Origin: Bacillota bacterium
GTDB taxonomy: Bacteria > Bacillota_I > Bacilli_A > ML615J-28 > CAG-698
Assembly (NCBI GenBank): GCA_023410025.1
Contig: JAEYQM010000061.1
Span: 1-64,000, forward strand
Reading direction: 5' to 3'
Length of the DNA stretch: 64,000 bases
Shown here piece by piece: positions 43,928 to 53,700 of the stretch. Position numbers and translations under genes: made by a program. Numbering within the stretch: the first letter of the stretch is position 1; each line of letters starts with the position of its first letter. Under the pieces are notes generated by a model. The model was not told the origin of the DNA, did not search any database, and worked only from the letters and a program-made list of their open reading frames with translations.

Positions 43928-45368
43928 AGTTTTCAAAATTTTTCCATTCTGTTTTATCTTTTTCTAGTAGAATAGAACTATCATCTGGTCCCCAAGATCC
44001 CGATTTATAATTAGGAAATTTTGGCTTAGTATTATTCCATCCATTTATTATTGAATCAATAAACTCCCATGAATTTTCAACTTCATCCCATCTAGTAAAT
44101 AGATTGGAATCACCTTTAATTATATCAAAAAATAGGATCTCATAAGCTTCCGGATGATTATTTGGTATCTGACAGTTCTGACAATAAGTCATATTAACAG
44201 AATTTATGTTTTGAATTAATCCAGGAAGTTTTGTATTAAAGTGAATACTAATATCTTCATTAGGTTGTATATTAATAACTAAATAATTTGGTTGCTCCAA
44301 GTTTCCATATAAATTATCAAGAGTTGGTTTAAATTCAATGACAATTTGAGTTAATTTATCTTTTAACTTTTTACCTGTTCTAATATAAATGGGAACATTA
44401 TTCCATCTTGAGTTATTAATATATGTTTTAATAGCGACATATGTTTCTGTATTTGATTCACTACTTACTTTTTGCTCAGTTCGATAATTATCATATTGTC
44501 CTCTAACAACATAATCATTAACTTCATTAACTTCATATTTTTTTAAGGATTTTAAAACTTTTACTTTTTCATCTTTTATATCTTTTGCATTTAATGATTT
44601 TGGTTTATCCATTGTAATTAATGTCAGTAGTTGCAATAAATGACTTTGAACCATATCTCTTATGGCCCCTGATGTTTCATAAAATTCACCACGCAAACCA
44701 ATTCCGATTGATTCAGAGGAAGTAATTTGAATTTCTTTTATAAACTTATTGTTCCAAATGGGTTCAAAAATAGTATTTCCAAAACGAAGAACCATAATGT
44801 TTTGAAACATTTCCTTTGCAAGATAATGATCAATTCTGTAAATTCTTTCTTCATCAAAAGCCGTAAGGATTTTACTATTTAAAATTTTTGATGTTGCAAG
44901 ATCACTTCCAAAAGGTTTTTCAATAACTAATTTTGGCCATGAATTATTATAACTATTCATTTTATGAATTCTTAGTTCATCAACAATTAACCCAAAATAT
45001 TCAGGGGCTACTGCTAAATAGTAGACTCTTTTTTCATTTATTTTATTATCACTAAATGTGTTAAGATATTTATCTAAACCTATGTACTCATCTTTGTTTT
45101 TAAAATCCATTTTATAATAATGTATTTTATACTTAAAATTTTCCCAATTTGGCATTTCCATAAGATTTCTTGAGTATTCATTAAGTGATTCATATACTTC
45201 ACTATGATACTCATCGATGGTATAATCTCTTCTACCCACTCCAACAATTCTAATATCTTCATCTAGGGAATTACTTATAGAAAGATTATATAGAGCCGGT
45301 ATTAATTTGCGTTTTGATAGATCACCATTTGCACCAAATATAACAATTGTATAACTCATATTATTCAC
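43926..45368 (-). CDS. zwf: Glucose-6-phosphate 1-dehydrogenase
   Basis: Zwf oxidises glucose-6-phosphate with NADP+, entry of the oxidative pentose phosphate pathway. The 480-residue protein has the nucleotide motif IFGANGDLSKRKLIPALYNL and the active-site motif RIDHYLAKEMFQNI (Asp-His-Tyr-Leu-x-Lys). IRDMVQSHLLQLLTLITMDK and a conserved C-terminal GSWGPDDS follow. Its start is one base after the gnd stop, so it is the second gene of a gnd-zwf operon. Confidence 0.97.
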   Translation of the reverse strand: MNNMSYTIVIFGANGDLSKRKLIPALYNLSISNSLDEDIRIVGVGRRDYTIDEYHSEVYESLNEYSRNLMEMPNWENFKYKIHYYKMDFKNKDEYIGLDKYLNTFSDNKINEKRVYYLAVAPEYFGLIVDELRIHKMNSYNNSWPKLVIEKPFGSDLATSKILNSKILTAFDEERIYRIDHYLAKEMFQNIMVLRFGNTIFEPIWNNKFIKEIQITSSESIGIGLRGEFYETSGAIRDMVQSHLLQLLTLITMDKPKSLNAKDIKDEKVKVLKSLKKYEVNEVNDYVVRGQYDNYRTEQKVSSESNTETYVAIKTYINNSRWNNVPIYIRTGKKLKDKLTQIVIEFKPTLDNLYGNLEQPNYLVINIQPNEDISIHFNTKLPGLIQNINSVNMTYCQNCQIPNNHPEAYEILFFDIIKGDSNLFTRWDEVENSWEFIDSIINGWNNTKPKFPNYKSGSWGPDDSSILLEKDKTEWKNFEN

Positions 45369-46265
45369 CTATTTTTTTGTAACAGCATGACCACCAAATT
45401 CATTCCTTAGAGCCGCAATTACTTTTCCTGAGAATGTGTCATCTTGTTGTGAACGATATCTTACAAATAGTGAAGATGTGATAACAGGTGCAGGAACATT
45501 TAATTCTAATGCTTCCTGAACTGTCCATAAGCCTTCACCAGATGAATCAACTCTACCCTTAATTGCATCAAGATTTGGATCCTTATTAAAAGCATTAACC
45601 ATTAATTCCATTAACCAGCCTCTAATAACTGAACCATTATTCCAAACTTTTGCAACCTTTTCATAGTCTAAATTAAATTGACTTTTTTCAAGAATTTCAA
45701 ATCCCTCAGCCATAGCTTGAAGCATTCCATATTCAATGCCATTATGAACCATCTTAACAAAATGGCCACTTCCATTTTCCCCACAATGTAAGTATCCATC
45801 TTCAACACATACTGACTTTACTAAAGGTTCAATTTTTAGAAAGATTTCCTTACTACATCCAATCATCATACAAGCACCATTTCTTGCTCCACTTGTACCA
45901 CCACTTGTACCTATATCAACAAAATTAATACCTAATTCAGTTAGTTCTTTATATCTTCTAAGGGTATCTTTGTAATTAGAGTTACCCCCATCAATTAATG
46001 TATCACCTTTATCAAGCAATGGAACTAAACCATTAATTACATCATCAACTGATTTTCCAGAAGGAACCATAATCCAAATAAAACGTGGCTTTGCTAGATT
46101 CATCACAAGTTCTTCCAAAGAATAAACTCCTTTTAAACCAATTGAAGCAAGTTCTAAAGTTTTATCAGGTGTTCTATTAAAACAAACAACTTTATGTTTT
46201 TTATCATGCATATTTAGGGCTAGATTAAAGCCCATTTTACCTAATCCTACTAATCCAATTTCCAT
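45369..46265 (-). CDS. gnd: 6-phosphogluconate dehydrogenase, short (NAD-type) form
   Basis: This enzyme oxidatively decarboxylates 6-phosphogluconate to ribulose-5-phosphate. At 298 residues it is the short, YqeC-like class, not the 470-residue form. It has GLVGLGKMGFNLALNM, a GGNSNYKDT motif, GTSGGTSGARNGACMMIG and KMVHNGIEYGMLQAMAEGFE. The short class in other bacteria tends to prefer NAD+. GGAGAT precedes ATG 46265. It leads the minus-strand operon with zwf. Confidence 0.95.
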   Translation of the reverse strand: MEIGLVGLGKMGFNLALNMHDKKHKVVCFNRTPDKTLELASIGLKGVYSLEELVMNLAKPRFIWIMVPSGKSVDDVINGLVPLLDKGDTLIDGGNSNYKDTLRRYKELTELGINFVDIGTSGGTSGARNGACMMIGCSKEIFLKIEPLVKSVCVEDGYLHCGENGSGHFVKMVHNGIEYGMLQAMAEGFEILEKSQFNLDYEKVAKVWNNGSVIRGWLMELMVNAFNKDPNLDAIKGRVDSSGEGLWTVQEALELNVPAPVITSSLFVRYRSQQDDTFSGKVIAALRNEFGGHAVTKK

Positions 46266-46300
46266 ATTATATTATCTCCTTTTTTTAATTTATATAGATA

Positions 46301-46329
46301 ATTATAAACCAATTTTTAAAAAAACACAA
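46301..46329 (-). promoter_or_regulatory. Promoter of gnd-zwf
   Basis: Read on the minus strand, TTGTGT (46329-46324) and TATAAT (46306-46301) are 17 bases apart. The -10 is 35 bases before the gnd start codon. Confidence 0.65.
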
Positions 46330-46378
46330 TTAAAGGGCTTTTTATTAAAAAACGTCCTTAATGTATTTTACGTTTGGG

Positions 46379-46392
46379 GAATAAATTTATTC
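46379..46392. repeat. 14-bp perfect palindrome upstream of the Clp-like gene
   Basis: GAATAAATTTATTC is fully self-complementary and lies in the 233-base divergent spacer between gnd and the Clp-like gene. It may be an operator, but in such AT-rich sequence chance occurrence is quite possible. Confidence 0.35.
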
Positions 46393-46498
46393 ACGACATA
46401 TATGAAAAACGATTTAAAAGTAAAAATAATACTTAAAACGACATTTTAAAACTATAATAAAAAAGTTAACCACTCATATATTGTTATAGAGGTAGTGT

Positions 46499-48154
46499 AT
46501 GAAAAGTAACTGGATTTACGATGAAATAATGAGTTTGATCGAAAAAAACAAACATGAATTAAATATTGAATGCGCAGGTAGTGAACTTTTGCTATTGTCG
46601 CTAATGCAACTTAAAGATTCACTAACTAGTCTACTCTTAAAAGAGTTCATGATTAAAGAAGAGGATATTAAAATACAAATCAAGAATTCTTTGTATTTTA
46701 GAAAGAACCTCTTCACAGCAAAATATTACGAAATTATAAATTACGCTAACAAATTACTGAGTCAAAATGAATATACATACGATGAACCATATTTACTTGC
46801 CATTGTTAAGTGTCAAGATAATATAGCCTATGATATTTTAAAAAAATATGGAATTACAGAAAAAATAATATGTGAAGAAGTAGAACATGTTAGTGAATAT
46901 ATACAAAAGGATAATAAAATGTTAATAAATTATACAAAACTAGCGGAAGAAGAAAAGTTAAATTTATTAATTGGCCGTGAGGAAATACTTGAAAAAATGG
47001 AAAGAATTCTTTTCAAAAAGCAAAAGAATAATCCCTTATTAATAGGTGAGGCTGGTGTTGGTAAGACGGGTTTAGTAGAGGGCCTAGCCTACCTATTTTT
47101 AGAAAAATATCCACATATAACTATTTATAGTCTTGATGTAAGTATGTTAATGGCAGGAACTAGATACCGTGGTGATCTAGAAGAAAAATTAATTGATGTA
47201 ATTGAGGAAATAAAAGATGAAAATGCAATTATATTTATTGATGAAATTCATAATATTACCGCTAATAACTCAAGTGAAGCAAGTCTTGATATAGCTAGTA
47301 TTTTAAAACCAGTTCTAGCAAGAAGTGAAATTAAATGTATCGGAGCAACAACATTAGAAGAATATTATAAATATATTGATAAGGATAAAGCCTTATCTAG
47401 AAGATTTGTAAGTATTTTTGTACCTGAGGTAAGTAAAGAGGAATGTGTAAATATCCTAGAAGAAATAAAGTTTCGTTACGAAAGATATTATGGAGTTAAG
47501 TACCTTAGTAGTGTAATTAAATATTTAGTTAAATTATCAGAATTAATTGTTAATAGACGCTTCCCTGATAAGGCAATTGACGTGATGGATGAAGCAGGGG
47601 TCCTTGCAAAGAATTCTTTTAAAAAACAAGTTACTAAAAAGCATATTGATAAAATAGTCTTTGATCATATTGGTTTAAACAAAGAAAAAATATTAAAAAA
47701 CTTAAATATTTATAAACCTATATATCAAAAAGAAATTAAAAACTATTTGGAAAATGAAAGTTCAAACTATGTTTTAAAGCTATATAGCAATGACTATAAG
47801 AAAGATGTAAATGATATACTTAATATTTTTTCTGTAAGCAATGAGGCTTTACTAATAATAGATATTGATGATTATAATGATAATAGTCAAATTAATAATC
47901 TCTTAGGTTCACCTTCAGGGTATGTAGGATATGAAAATGGGGGAATCCTTACTGAACATATCTATAAACATCCCTTCAATATAGTCGTCCTATGTAATTA
48001 TGAATTTGCAAATGCTTATTTTAAATCGGTTATTGAGAAAGCCTTAGATAAAGGGTATATAATTGATTCGAAAAAAAGATATATATATTTAAAAAATACG
48101 ATATTTATTATTGCTAATAGTAAAGATAATAAAAAAATTGGATTTATGAGATAA
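46499..48154 (+). CDS. ClpA/ClpC-like AAA+ protein with degenerate, truncated second ring
   Basis: The 551-residue protein keeps a Clp N-domain-like region (about 1-140) and a complete first AAA+ module: Walker A LIGEAGVGKTGLVEGLA near 182, Walker B IIFIDEIHNI near 246, and a D1 end with NRRFPDKAIDVMDEAG. The middle coiled-coil of ClpC/ClpB is missing. The second AAA+ module is recognisable only by LLGSPSGYVGYENGGILTEH. It has no Walker A, no DE Walker B (VVLCNYEF instead), and stops where ClpC reads TSN-GF, losing about 150 C-terminal residues including the ClpP-contact loop. It probably works as a single-ring unfoldase or remodeller, or regulates the true ClpC. Confidence 0.85.
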   Translation: MKSNWIYDEIMSLIEKNKHELNIECAGSELLLLSLMQLKDSLTSLLLKEFMIKEEDIKIQIKNSLYFRKNLFTAKYYEIINYANKLLSQNEYTYDEPYLLAIVKCQDNIAYDILKKYGITEKIICEEVEHVSEYIQKDNKMLINYTKLAEEEKLNLLIGREEILEKMERILFKKQKNNPLLIGEAGVGKTGLVEGLAYLFLEKYPHITIYSLDVSMLMAGTRYRGDLEEKLIDVIEEIKDENAIIFIDEIHNITANNSSEASLDIASILKPVLARSEIKCIGATTLEEYYKYIDKDKALSRRFVSIFVPEVSKEECVNILEEIKFRYERYYGVKYLSSVIKYLVKLSELIVNRRFPDKAIDVMDEAGVLAKNSFKKQVTKKHIDKIVFDHIGLNKEKILKNLNIYKPIYQKEIKNYLENESSNYVLKLYSNDYKKDVNDILNIFSVSNEALLIIDIDDYNDNSQINNLLGSPSGYVGYENGGILTEHIYKHPFNIVVLCNYEFANAYFKSVIEKALDKGYIIDSKKRYIYLKNTIFIIANSKDNKKIGFMR

Positions 48155-48194
48155 ACAATATTTAAAATTACTTATTAAATAAGCAAACGTTTTC

Positions 48195-48223
48195 TTGATT
48201 ATTAATGCTTTCAATGGTAAAAT
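48195..48223 (+). promoter_or_regulatory. Promoter of the SpoIID-domain lipoprotein gene
   Basis: TTGATT (48195-48200) and TAAAAT (48218-48223) are 17 bases apart, with TG extended -10. A SigA-type promoter would mean expression in vegetative cells too. Confidence 0.55.
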
Positions 48224-48247
48224 AGAGAAAGAAAGCAGGAGTGTGTT

Positions 48248-50701
48248 ATGAAAAGATTTGCAGGATTTTTAATTTTATTAATGCTAACATTCCTTTCTGG
48301 ATGTTTGATAGATAATGAAATTAATAAAGATACCACTTTAACTGGTGTGTCTAAGGTAGAAATTGGAAATGTAATTAAGTTGGATGCAAATGAAACAGAG
48401 GAAATGATATGGTCAAGTTCTAGCGAAGCAGTTGCTATGGTAATTGATGGTTATGTATTCGGGTTAAGTGAAGGTAGAACAATGATTTCTGCGACACTTG
48501 TCTCAAATCCAGATATTATTAAATCAAAATTAATTACTGTTGTTAAAAGTAGTGGACCAAATAACCAAATAATTACTATTACAGGTAACCGTGATGTTGA
48601 AATAAATAAAAGTACTGTTTTAAAAACAAATTCAACAGTTGCGATTAAATGGGTTAGTAGTAATCCAGAAGTTGCTGCAATAGATAGTAACGGTAAAGTA
48701 GACGCTTTATCAGTTGGAACTAGTGTAATCTTTGCTTATGATGAAAATGACTTTTTAAACTATGGTACTTTTGAAATTGAAGTTGTTAATAAAAGATTAG
48801 AAATATATGGACCAACAGAAATTGGATTAAGAGAACAACTTACTCTAAAAGCCGAAGAAGGATACAAAGTAGTATGGTTATCTAGTAATGAAACAATTAT
48901 TAAAGTTGACCTAAATGGTAATCTTACAGCTTTAGATTTTGGTACAGCAACAATTACTGCTTATGATGTTTCTAATCGTGATATTAGTGGTAGTATAACA
49001 ATAACTGTTGTTCCACCTAAAAAAGGAATTGATAATAGTTATTCATATCAAAGAACAAAGATATTAAGTATTAATGAAGCAAGATATCAAATGGAGTTAT
49101 TAGATGTTGATACTGTAAACTATACAGTTGATACTGAAGTATTAAAATTAGTTAATGGGGAAACTAAACCTATAACTATTCAAGATCTATACATTGGTAT
49201 GGATAATGTCTATGTTGAAGTAGGGGAAGATACAAAAACAATTTCAAGAATTTTGGTTGATGGTGAACCTAAATTTAGTAATATTAGAGTAGCAATTAGA
49301 AAAACAATTGATGATATTGCCAATGTTAGTACTTTATATCATGATCGTGTTACATTTACATTAAGTGGAAATACTGTATTAAAAACTTTTGATAACTCAT
49401 CATATACAGAACTGAGCAATGGTTCAAGAATTACTATTACTATTAATAGTTCAGGTTTTATGCAAGTAAGACTAAACAACTACACAATTATTACAACTAA
49501 TAAACGAATAATTTTTAGTGCAAATGATAATCAAGAAACTTCATTTACAAGTATTACAAGAGCCTCAAGAGTACCAACTTATGCTGATAATCTTGAAGTA
49601 AGTGTTGTAAATGGTAAATTGTTAGTTGTAAATGACATTGATTTAGAAAAATATCTTACTAAAGTAGTTCCTTCAGAAATGCCTTCAAGTTGGAATTTAG
49701 AAGCATTAAAAGCTCAAGCAGTAGCTGCTAGAACTTATGCTTATATGGATATTTTAAATAAAGCAAATGATCAATATGGATATACAGTTGATGATAGTAC
49801 AAAGAGTCAAGTATATAATAATACAAATCCTCAAGCAAGTACAAATCAAGCTATACTTGAAACAAAGGGAAAAATAATGATGAATGGGGAAGAAGCTATT
49901 CAAGCATACTATTACTCTTCATCTTCTGGTTTAACTGCTTCAGCCCATGAGGTATGGATTAAAGATAGTATGACTGAACCAGTTCCGTATTTAATTGGTC
50001 AAAATCTAACAAAAGATTCATCAAACAACCCATTACAATTTGATTATCAAAGTGAGGCAAGCATGCTTCAATTCTTTAAGACAATTAAAATGTACACACC
50101 AGATTTAAATTCTACATATCATCGTTGGAAAGTTACAATGACTTATGAACAATTAACAACTACAATTAATACTAATATTAAAGTGACTTATGCTTCAACT
50201 CCTCAATTAGTTCTTACAAAAGAAGGAGAAAATTATGTGTCTAAAGCCTTACCTGAATCAATTGGTAATGTGAATGATATTTATGTTTCTGAAAGAGGAA
50301 CGAGTGGAGTTGTTGTAAGTATAGATATTGTAACAACAACTGGAACCTATCGAATTGTTAATCAATACAATATTCGTTTCACAATTAGACCAAAGGATGC
50401 TGGGTCAACTGTTAGAAGATATTATGCAAAATATACAGATTCTGATTATGTAGGAAACGCAACAGGGGACTCAATATTACTATCAGGATTCTTTGCAATT
50501 GAAAAAGTAGCGGGAGAATTAACATTTTATGGTGGTGGAAATGGTCATGGTGTCGGTATGAGCCAATATGGTGCCAATGGTTTAGCCAATGAAGGATATA
50601 ACTTTATTTATATTTTAAATACATATTATAGTCAAATTGATTTAGTCGATATTACTAATAATTATGTACCATTAGGAAACTTTAGAGATTACTTTAAATA
50701 G
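48248..50701 (+). CDS. Lipoprotein with Ig-like repeats and SpoIID (amidase enhancer) domain
   Basis: The 817-residue protein starts with a lipoprotein signal (lipobox LSGC at about residues 16-19). Three bacterial Ig-like (BIG2) repeats follow, with phrases such as WVSSNPEVAAIDSNGKV and WLSSNETIIKVDLNGNL. The C-terminal part is a SpoIID domain: LEKYLTKVVPSEMPSSWNLE, ALKAQAVAARTYAYM, AYYYSSSSGLTASAHEVW and GGNGHGVGMSQYGANG. SpoIID of Bacillus is a peptidoglycan lytic transglycosylase of forespore engulfment. The lipid anchor and Ig repeats differ from SpoIID and suggest a surface-anchored wall-remodelling enzyme. Sporulation or vegetative use is open. Confidence 0.88.
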   Translation: MKRFAGFLILLMLTFLSGCLIDNEINKDTTLTGVSKVEIGNVIKLDANETEEMIWSSSSEAVAMVIDGYVFGLSEGRTMISATLVSNPDIIKSKLITVVKSSGPNNQIITITGNRDVEINKSTVLKTNSTVAIKWVSSNPEVAAIDSNGKVDALSVGTSVIFAYDENDFLNYGTFEIEVVNKRLEIYGPTEIGLREQLTLKAEEGYKVVWLSSNETIIKVDLNGNLTALDFGTATITAYDVSNRDISGSITITVVPPKKGIDNSYSYQRTKILSINEARYQMELLDVDTVNYTVDTEVLKLVNGETKPITIQDLYIGMDNVYVEVGEDTKTISRILVDGEPKFSNIRVAIRKTIDDIANVSTLYHDRVTFTLSGNTVLKTFDNSSYTELSNGSRITITINSSGFMQVRLNNYTIITTNKRIIFSANDNQETSFTSITRASRVPTYADNLEVSVVNGKLLVVNDIDLEKYLTKVVPSEMPSSWNLEALKAQAVAARTYAYMDILNKANDQYGYTVDDSTKSQVYNNTNPQASTNQAILETKGKIMMNGEEAIQAYYYSSSSGLTASAHEVWIKDSMTEPVPYLIGQNLTKDSSNNPLQFDYQSEASMLQFFKTIKMYTPDLNSTYHRWKVTMTYEQLTTTINTNIKVTYASTPQLVLTKEGENYVSKALPESIGNVNDIYVSERGTSGVVVSIDIVTTTGTYRIVNQYNIRFTIRPKDAGSTVRRYYAKYTDSDYVGNATGDSILLSGFFAIEKVAGELTFYGGGNGHGVGMSQYGANGLANEGYNFIYILNTYYSQIDLVDITNNYVPLGNFRDYFK

Positions 50702-50722
50702 GAAGATTATCTTCCTATTTTT
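50699..50722 (+). terminator. Terminator after the SpoIID-domain gene
   Basis: TAGGAAG (50699-50705) and CTTCCTA (50711-50717) form a stem over ATTAT, followed by T residues. It includes the stop codon. Confidence 0.8.
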
Positions 50723-50742
50723 ATATTTTTTATATATTACAC

Positions 50743-50771
50743 TTTATAAATTTGAATAAAAGTGATATAAT
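50743..50771 (+). promoter_or_regulatory. Extended -10 promoter of the helicase-ankyrin-cdaA unit
   Basis: TGATATAAT ends at 50771. The -35 (TTTATA, 50743-50748) is poor but at the 17-base spacing. The start codon is 20 bases downstream. Confidence 0.55.
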
Positions 50772-50791
50772 AAATTAATATAGGTGATATT

Positions 50792-53700
50792 ATGAAACAA
50801 AAACATTTAAAACGCCTTAGTATTGAAAATACCCATTTAATGGACATATTTGTGGACAAACATTATATTGAAATTGGAAATGTTCATGATCAAAAACTTA
50901 GCCGTCTATTAAATAATAAGATTATATTGCTTGATGACATTGTTGATTATTCTATTCACAGTGTTGGATTAGGTAGTTCAAAACTAACGGATGAAAAGAC
51001 AAGAAGATATTTACCATTTATTAATATTCTAAATATACACAATAAAGATGAATCACTTCAATTATTTCTTACATATGGAATTTACTATGGAAAGAAAAAT
51101 GATAGACAAGAATTTTTTGCGCCTATTATTTTAATTCCTGTTTTATTATATAATGACGATTATAATTTTTACGTAAGGATGTTATCAAAACCAATTGAAA
51201 ATAGTATATTGGTTAATTATTTAAAAGAGCAAGGAATACATATAAATAAAGAAAAAATTGATGATATATTTAGTTTTGATAGATATTTAAATCAATTTAC
51301 TAAAAATGGTGGACAAATTAGATTAGAATCATATTTTACGTTTGCAAAGACAGAAGAATTACCTGTAGTTATCAATCATGATAAATTCTCTTTACGTAAT
51401 GATTTTGAAAAAAACCTTGATAGTAGATATTATGTAAATGATGAATCTGAAGCTAATATAATTACTAAACTTAATAATCGACAAAGAGCAGCTGTATTAA
51501 GAGCAAAATCAGGAAGTAGTTTTGCTATTAATGGATTAAAGGGAACTGGAAAAACTACAACTTTAATAAATATTGCTAGTGATGCTATTTATAATAATAA
51601 AAAGGTCCTTTATCTATCTAATAAAAAAGAATCAATTGATTTTGTTGAGAGAGAATTTGAAAAAAATAATTTGAAATTCTTAGTTAATAATCTAACAAAA
51701 AGTCCTAAATATCGTTTTTCAAATTATAAAGAAATTAAAACAGAAGTCTATGATGAAAAATTAGTTAAGGATAACTTGTTAAGGTTATATAAGGAAGTAA
51801 ATAATTATGAAAAATTTCTTGGTGGAAGGATTAGAAACTTTAGGTTTATTGATGTAGTTAATGAACTTATAAATTTAAAACCTGCCAGTGATGAATTTAA
51901 ATGTGATGATATAAAAGAATTATATAAATTTGAATTTGAAGAGATTATTTATAGCTTAAGACAAATTGAAGAAGCAATGAAAAAAATCAGTTTCAAAACT
52001 TCAATATTTACAAGTATTCCAATTAATAATAGTGTAAAATATCCTAACCAAGTATCGAATTTGATTTTCCAAATTCATAAATTATTTGTACAATTAAATG
52101 AGATAAACAAGGAGTTACAATCAAAATATGGTTTTATCGAAATAGAAAACTATGCAAGATTCAAAAACTATATAAGTGATGTAATTAGCTTAGATGTTAA
52201 TAAAGTTCCAAAACTTTGGAGAAATCCAAAAAATTTTGAAATAGCAACTAAACTATTCCCTCAATTAAAATCTTTAATCTATTCATTACAAGAATATGAA
52301 TTATATATTGACTGGGATTATAAAAATGTTGAATCTATTGACATTTATAAGATGATTAAAAGTTTAATTGGTGATTACTTTACAGAAGAAGATGGATACA
52401 AAGTAGACAGAATTATTTCTTCATCAAAAACTTTGGTTAACAAAGCAAAAACAGGTATTCAAAATTATCGTTTACTATCTAAGAAGATAGAAAATATAAA
52501 GAAAATTTTGGATTGGGATTTTGATGATGATGATATTAAAACCTATGAAGAGATTACTAAACTTGCTGATTTTTTAGATAATTCGATTTATCATAAATCA
52601 TGGTTAAATATTGAAAATAGTGAGAACATCTTAAATGAATTAAAACAAATATCAACTGATTTAAATAAACATATTTTACTAAGCAAACAATATTCAAAAT
52701 ATTTTAGTAACCAAAAAGACATTAATGAAAATATTTCATATATAGAAAAATTAATTAGCGAAGATAAACAGCCAAAAAAATTTAAAAATATTAATTTAAA
52801 TGATTTGTTAAATGATACGATAATTTATCGTGATTTGAGAAATAAAACAGCAAGTTTGAATAGAAGACATAAGGAGTTAACGGGATTTGAATATAGCCTA
52901 GCATATGACACAACTATTGACTTTAAGAAGTTTATAACTTACATAACTCAAATAAAGGATTTAGTTGCAAAGGAAAAAGTATTAGCTTTTTTAAATACAG
53001 TTAACGATGACGATTTAGAAGTATATATTCATGATCTTGTTGATTTTAAAAGATCATATCTAATTTTTAAGGAAGTGTATGAATATACTTGTACAGTCCT
53101 TTATAAAGAAAAATCACATCAAGTGAGTGAACAAGTTAGACTTTTATCACATTTCTTAAAGTATGTAAATCAGGTATCAAGAGTATGTACGGAAATGTCT
53201 TTAGTCTTAAAAGATCCAAGTAAGAAACTAAGTTTGGATTTATTTATTAAATTAAAAAATCAATTAAATCAACTTAATCGTATTAAAAAGGAACTTAATA
53301 ATAATACCCATTATCCTCATTATTTCGGTAGTCTATTTAAGCATAGTAAGACAAATATTGGTGAGGTAAATAATATTATAAATGCTTTTGATAGTTATAT
53401 TAAATGCTTTCAATCAACAGAAGCTATAGCTTCAAGTTTGAAGTTAGTTAATTTTGAAAACTTATGCAAGGTAATGAATGACGCTTCTAAGATTGTTGTT
53501 GAAATAAATGAAAGTTTTAAATTGTATAACAAGATATTTAAAGATGGAATTGGTAACTATTATTATGATAATTTAGAAAATGTTATTAAATACTTAGATA
53601 AATTAAATAACGCCAAAGAAGAATTAAAGGCATATTTAGAATTGACTGAACAATTACGTGTTATTGAAGGACATAAATTATTTGTTTTGAGTGAATACAT

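Noticed and set aside
48182..48195. AGCAAACGTTTTCT as a cre site for the SpoIID-domain gene
   Set aside because: It fits only 12 of 14 positions, and the SpoIID-domain gene is not an obvious carbon-control target.
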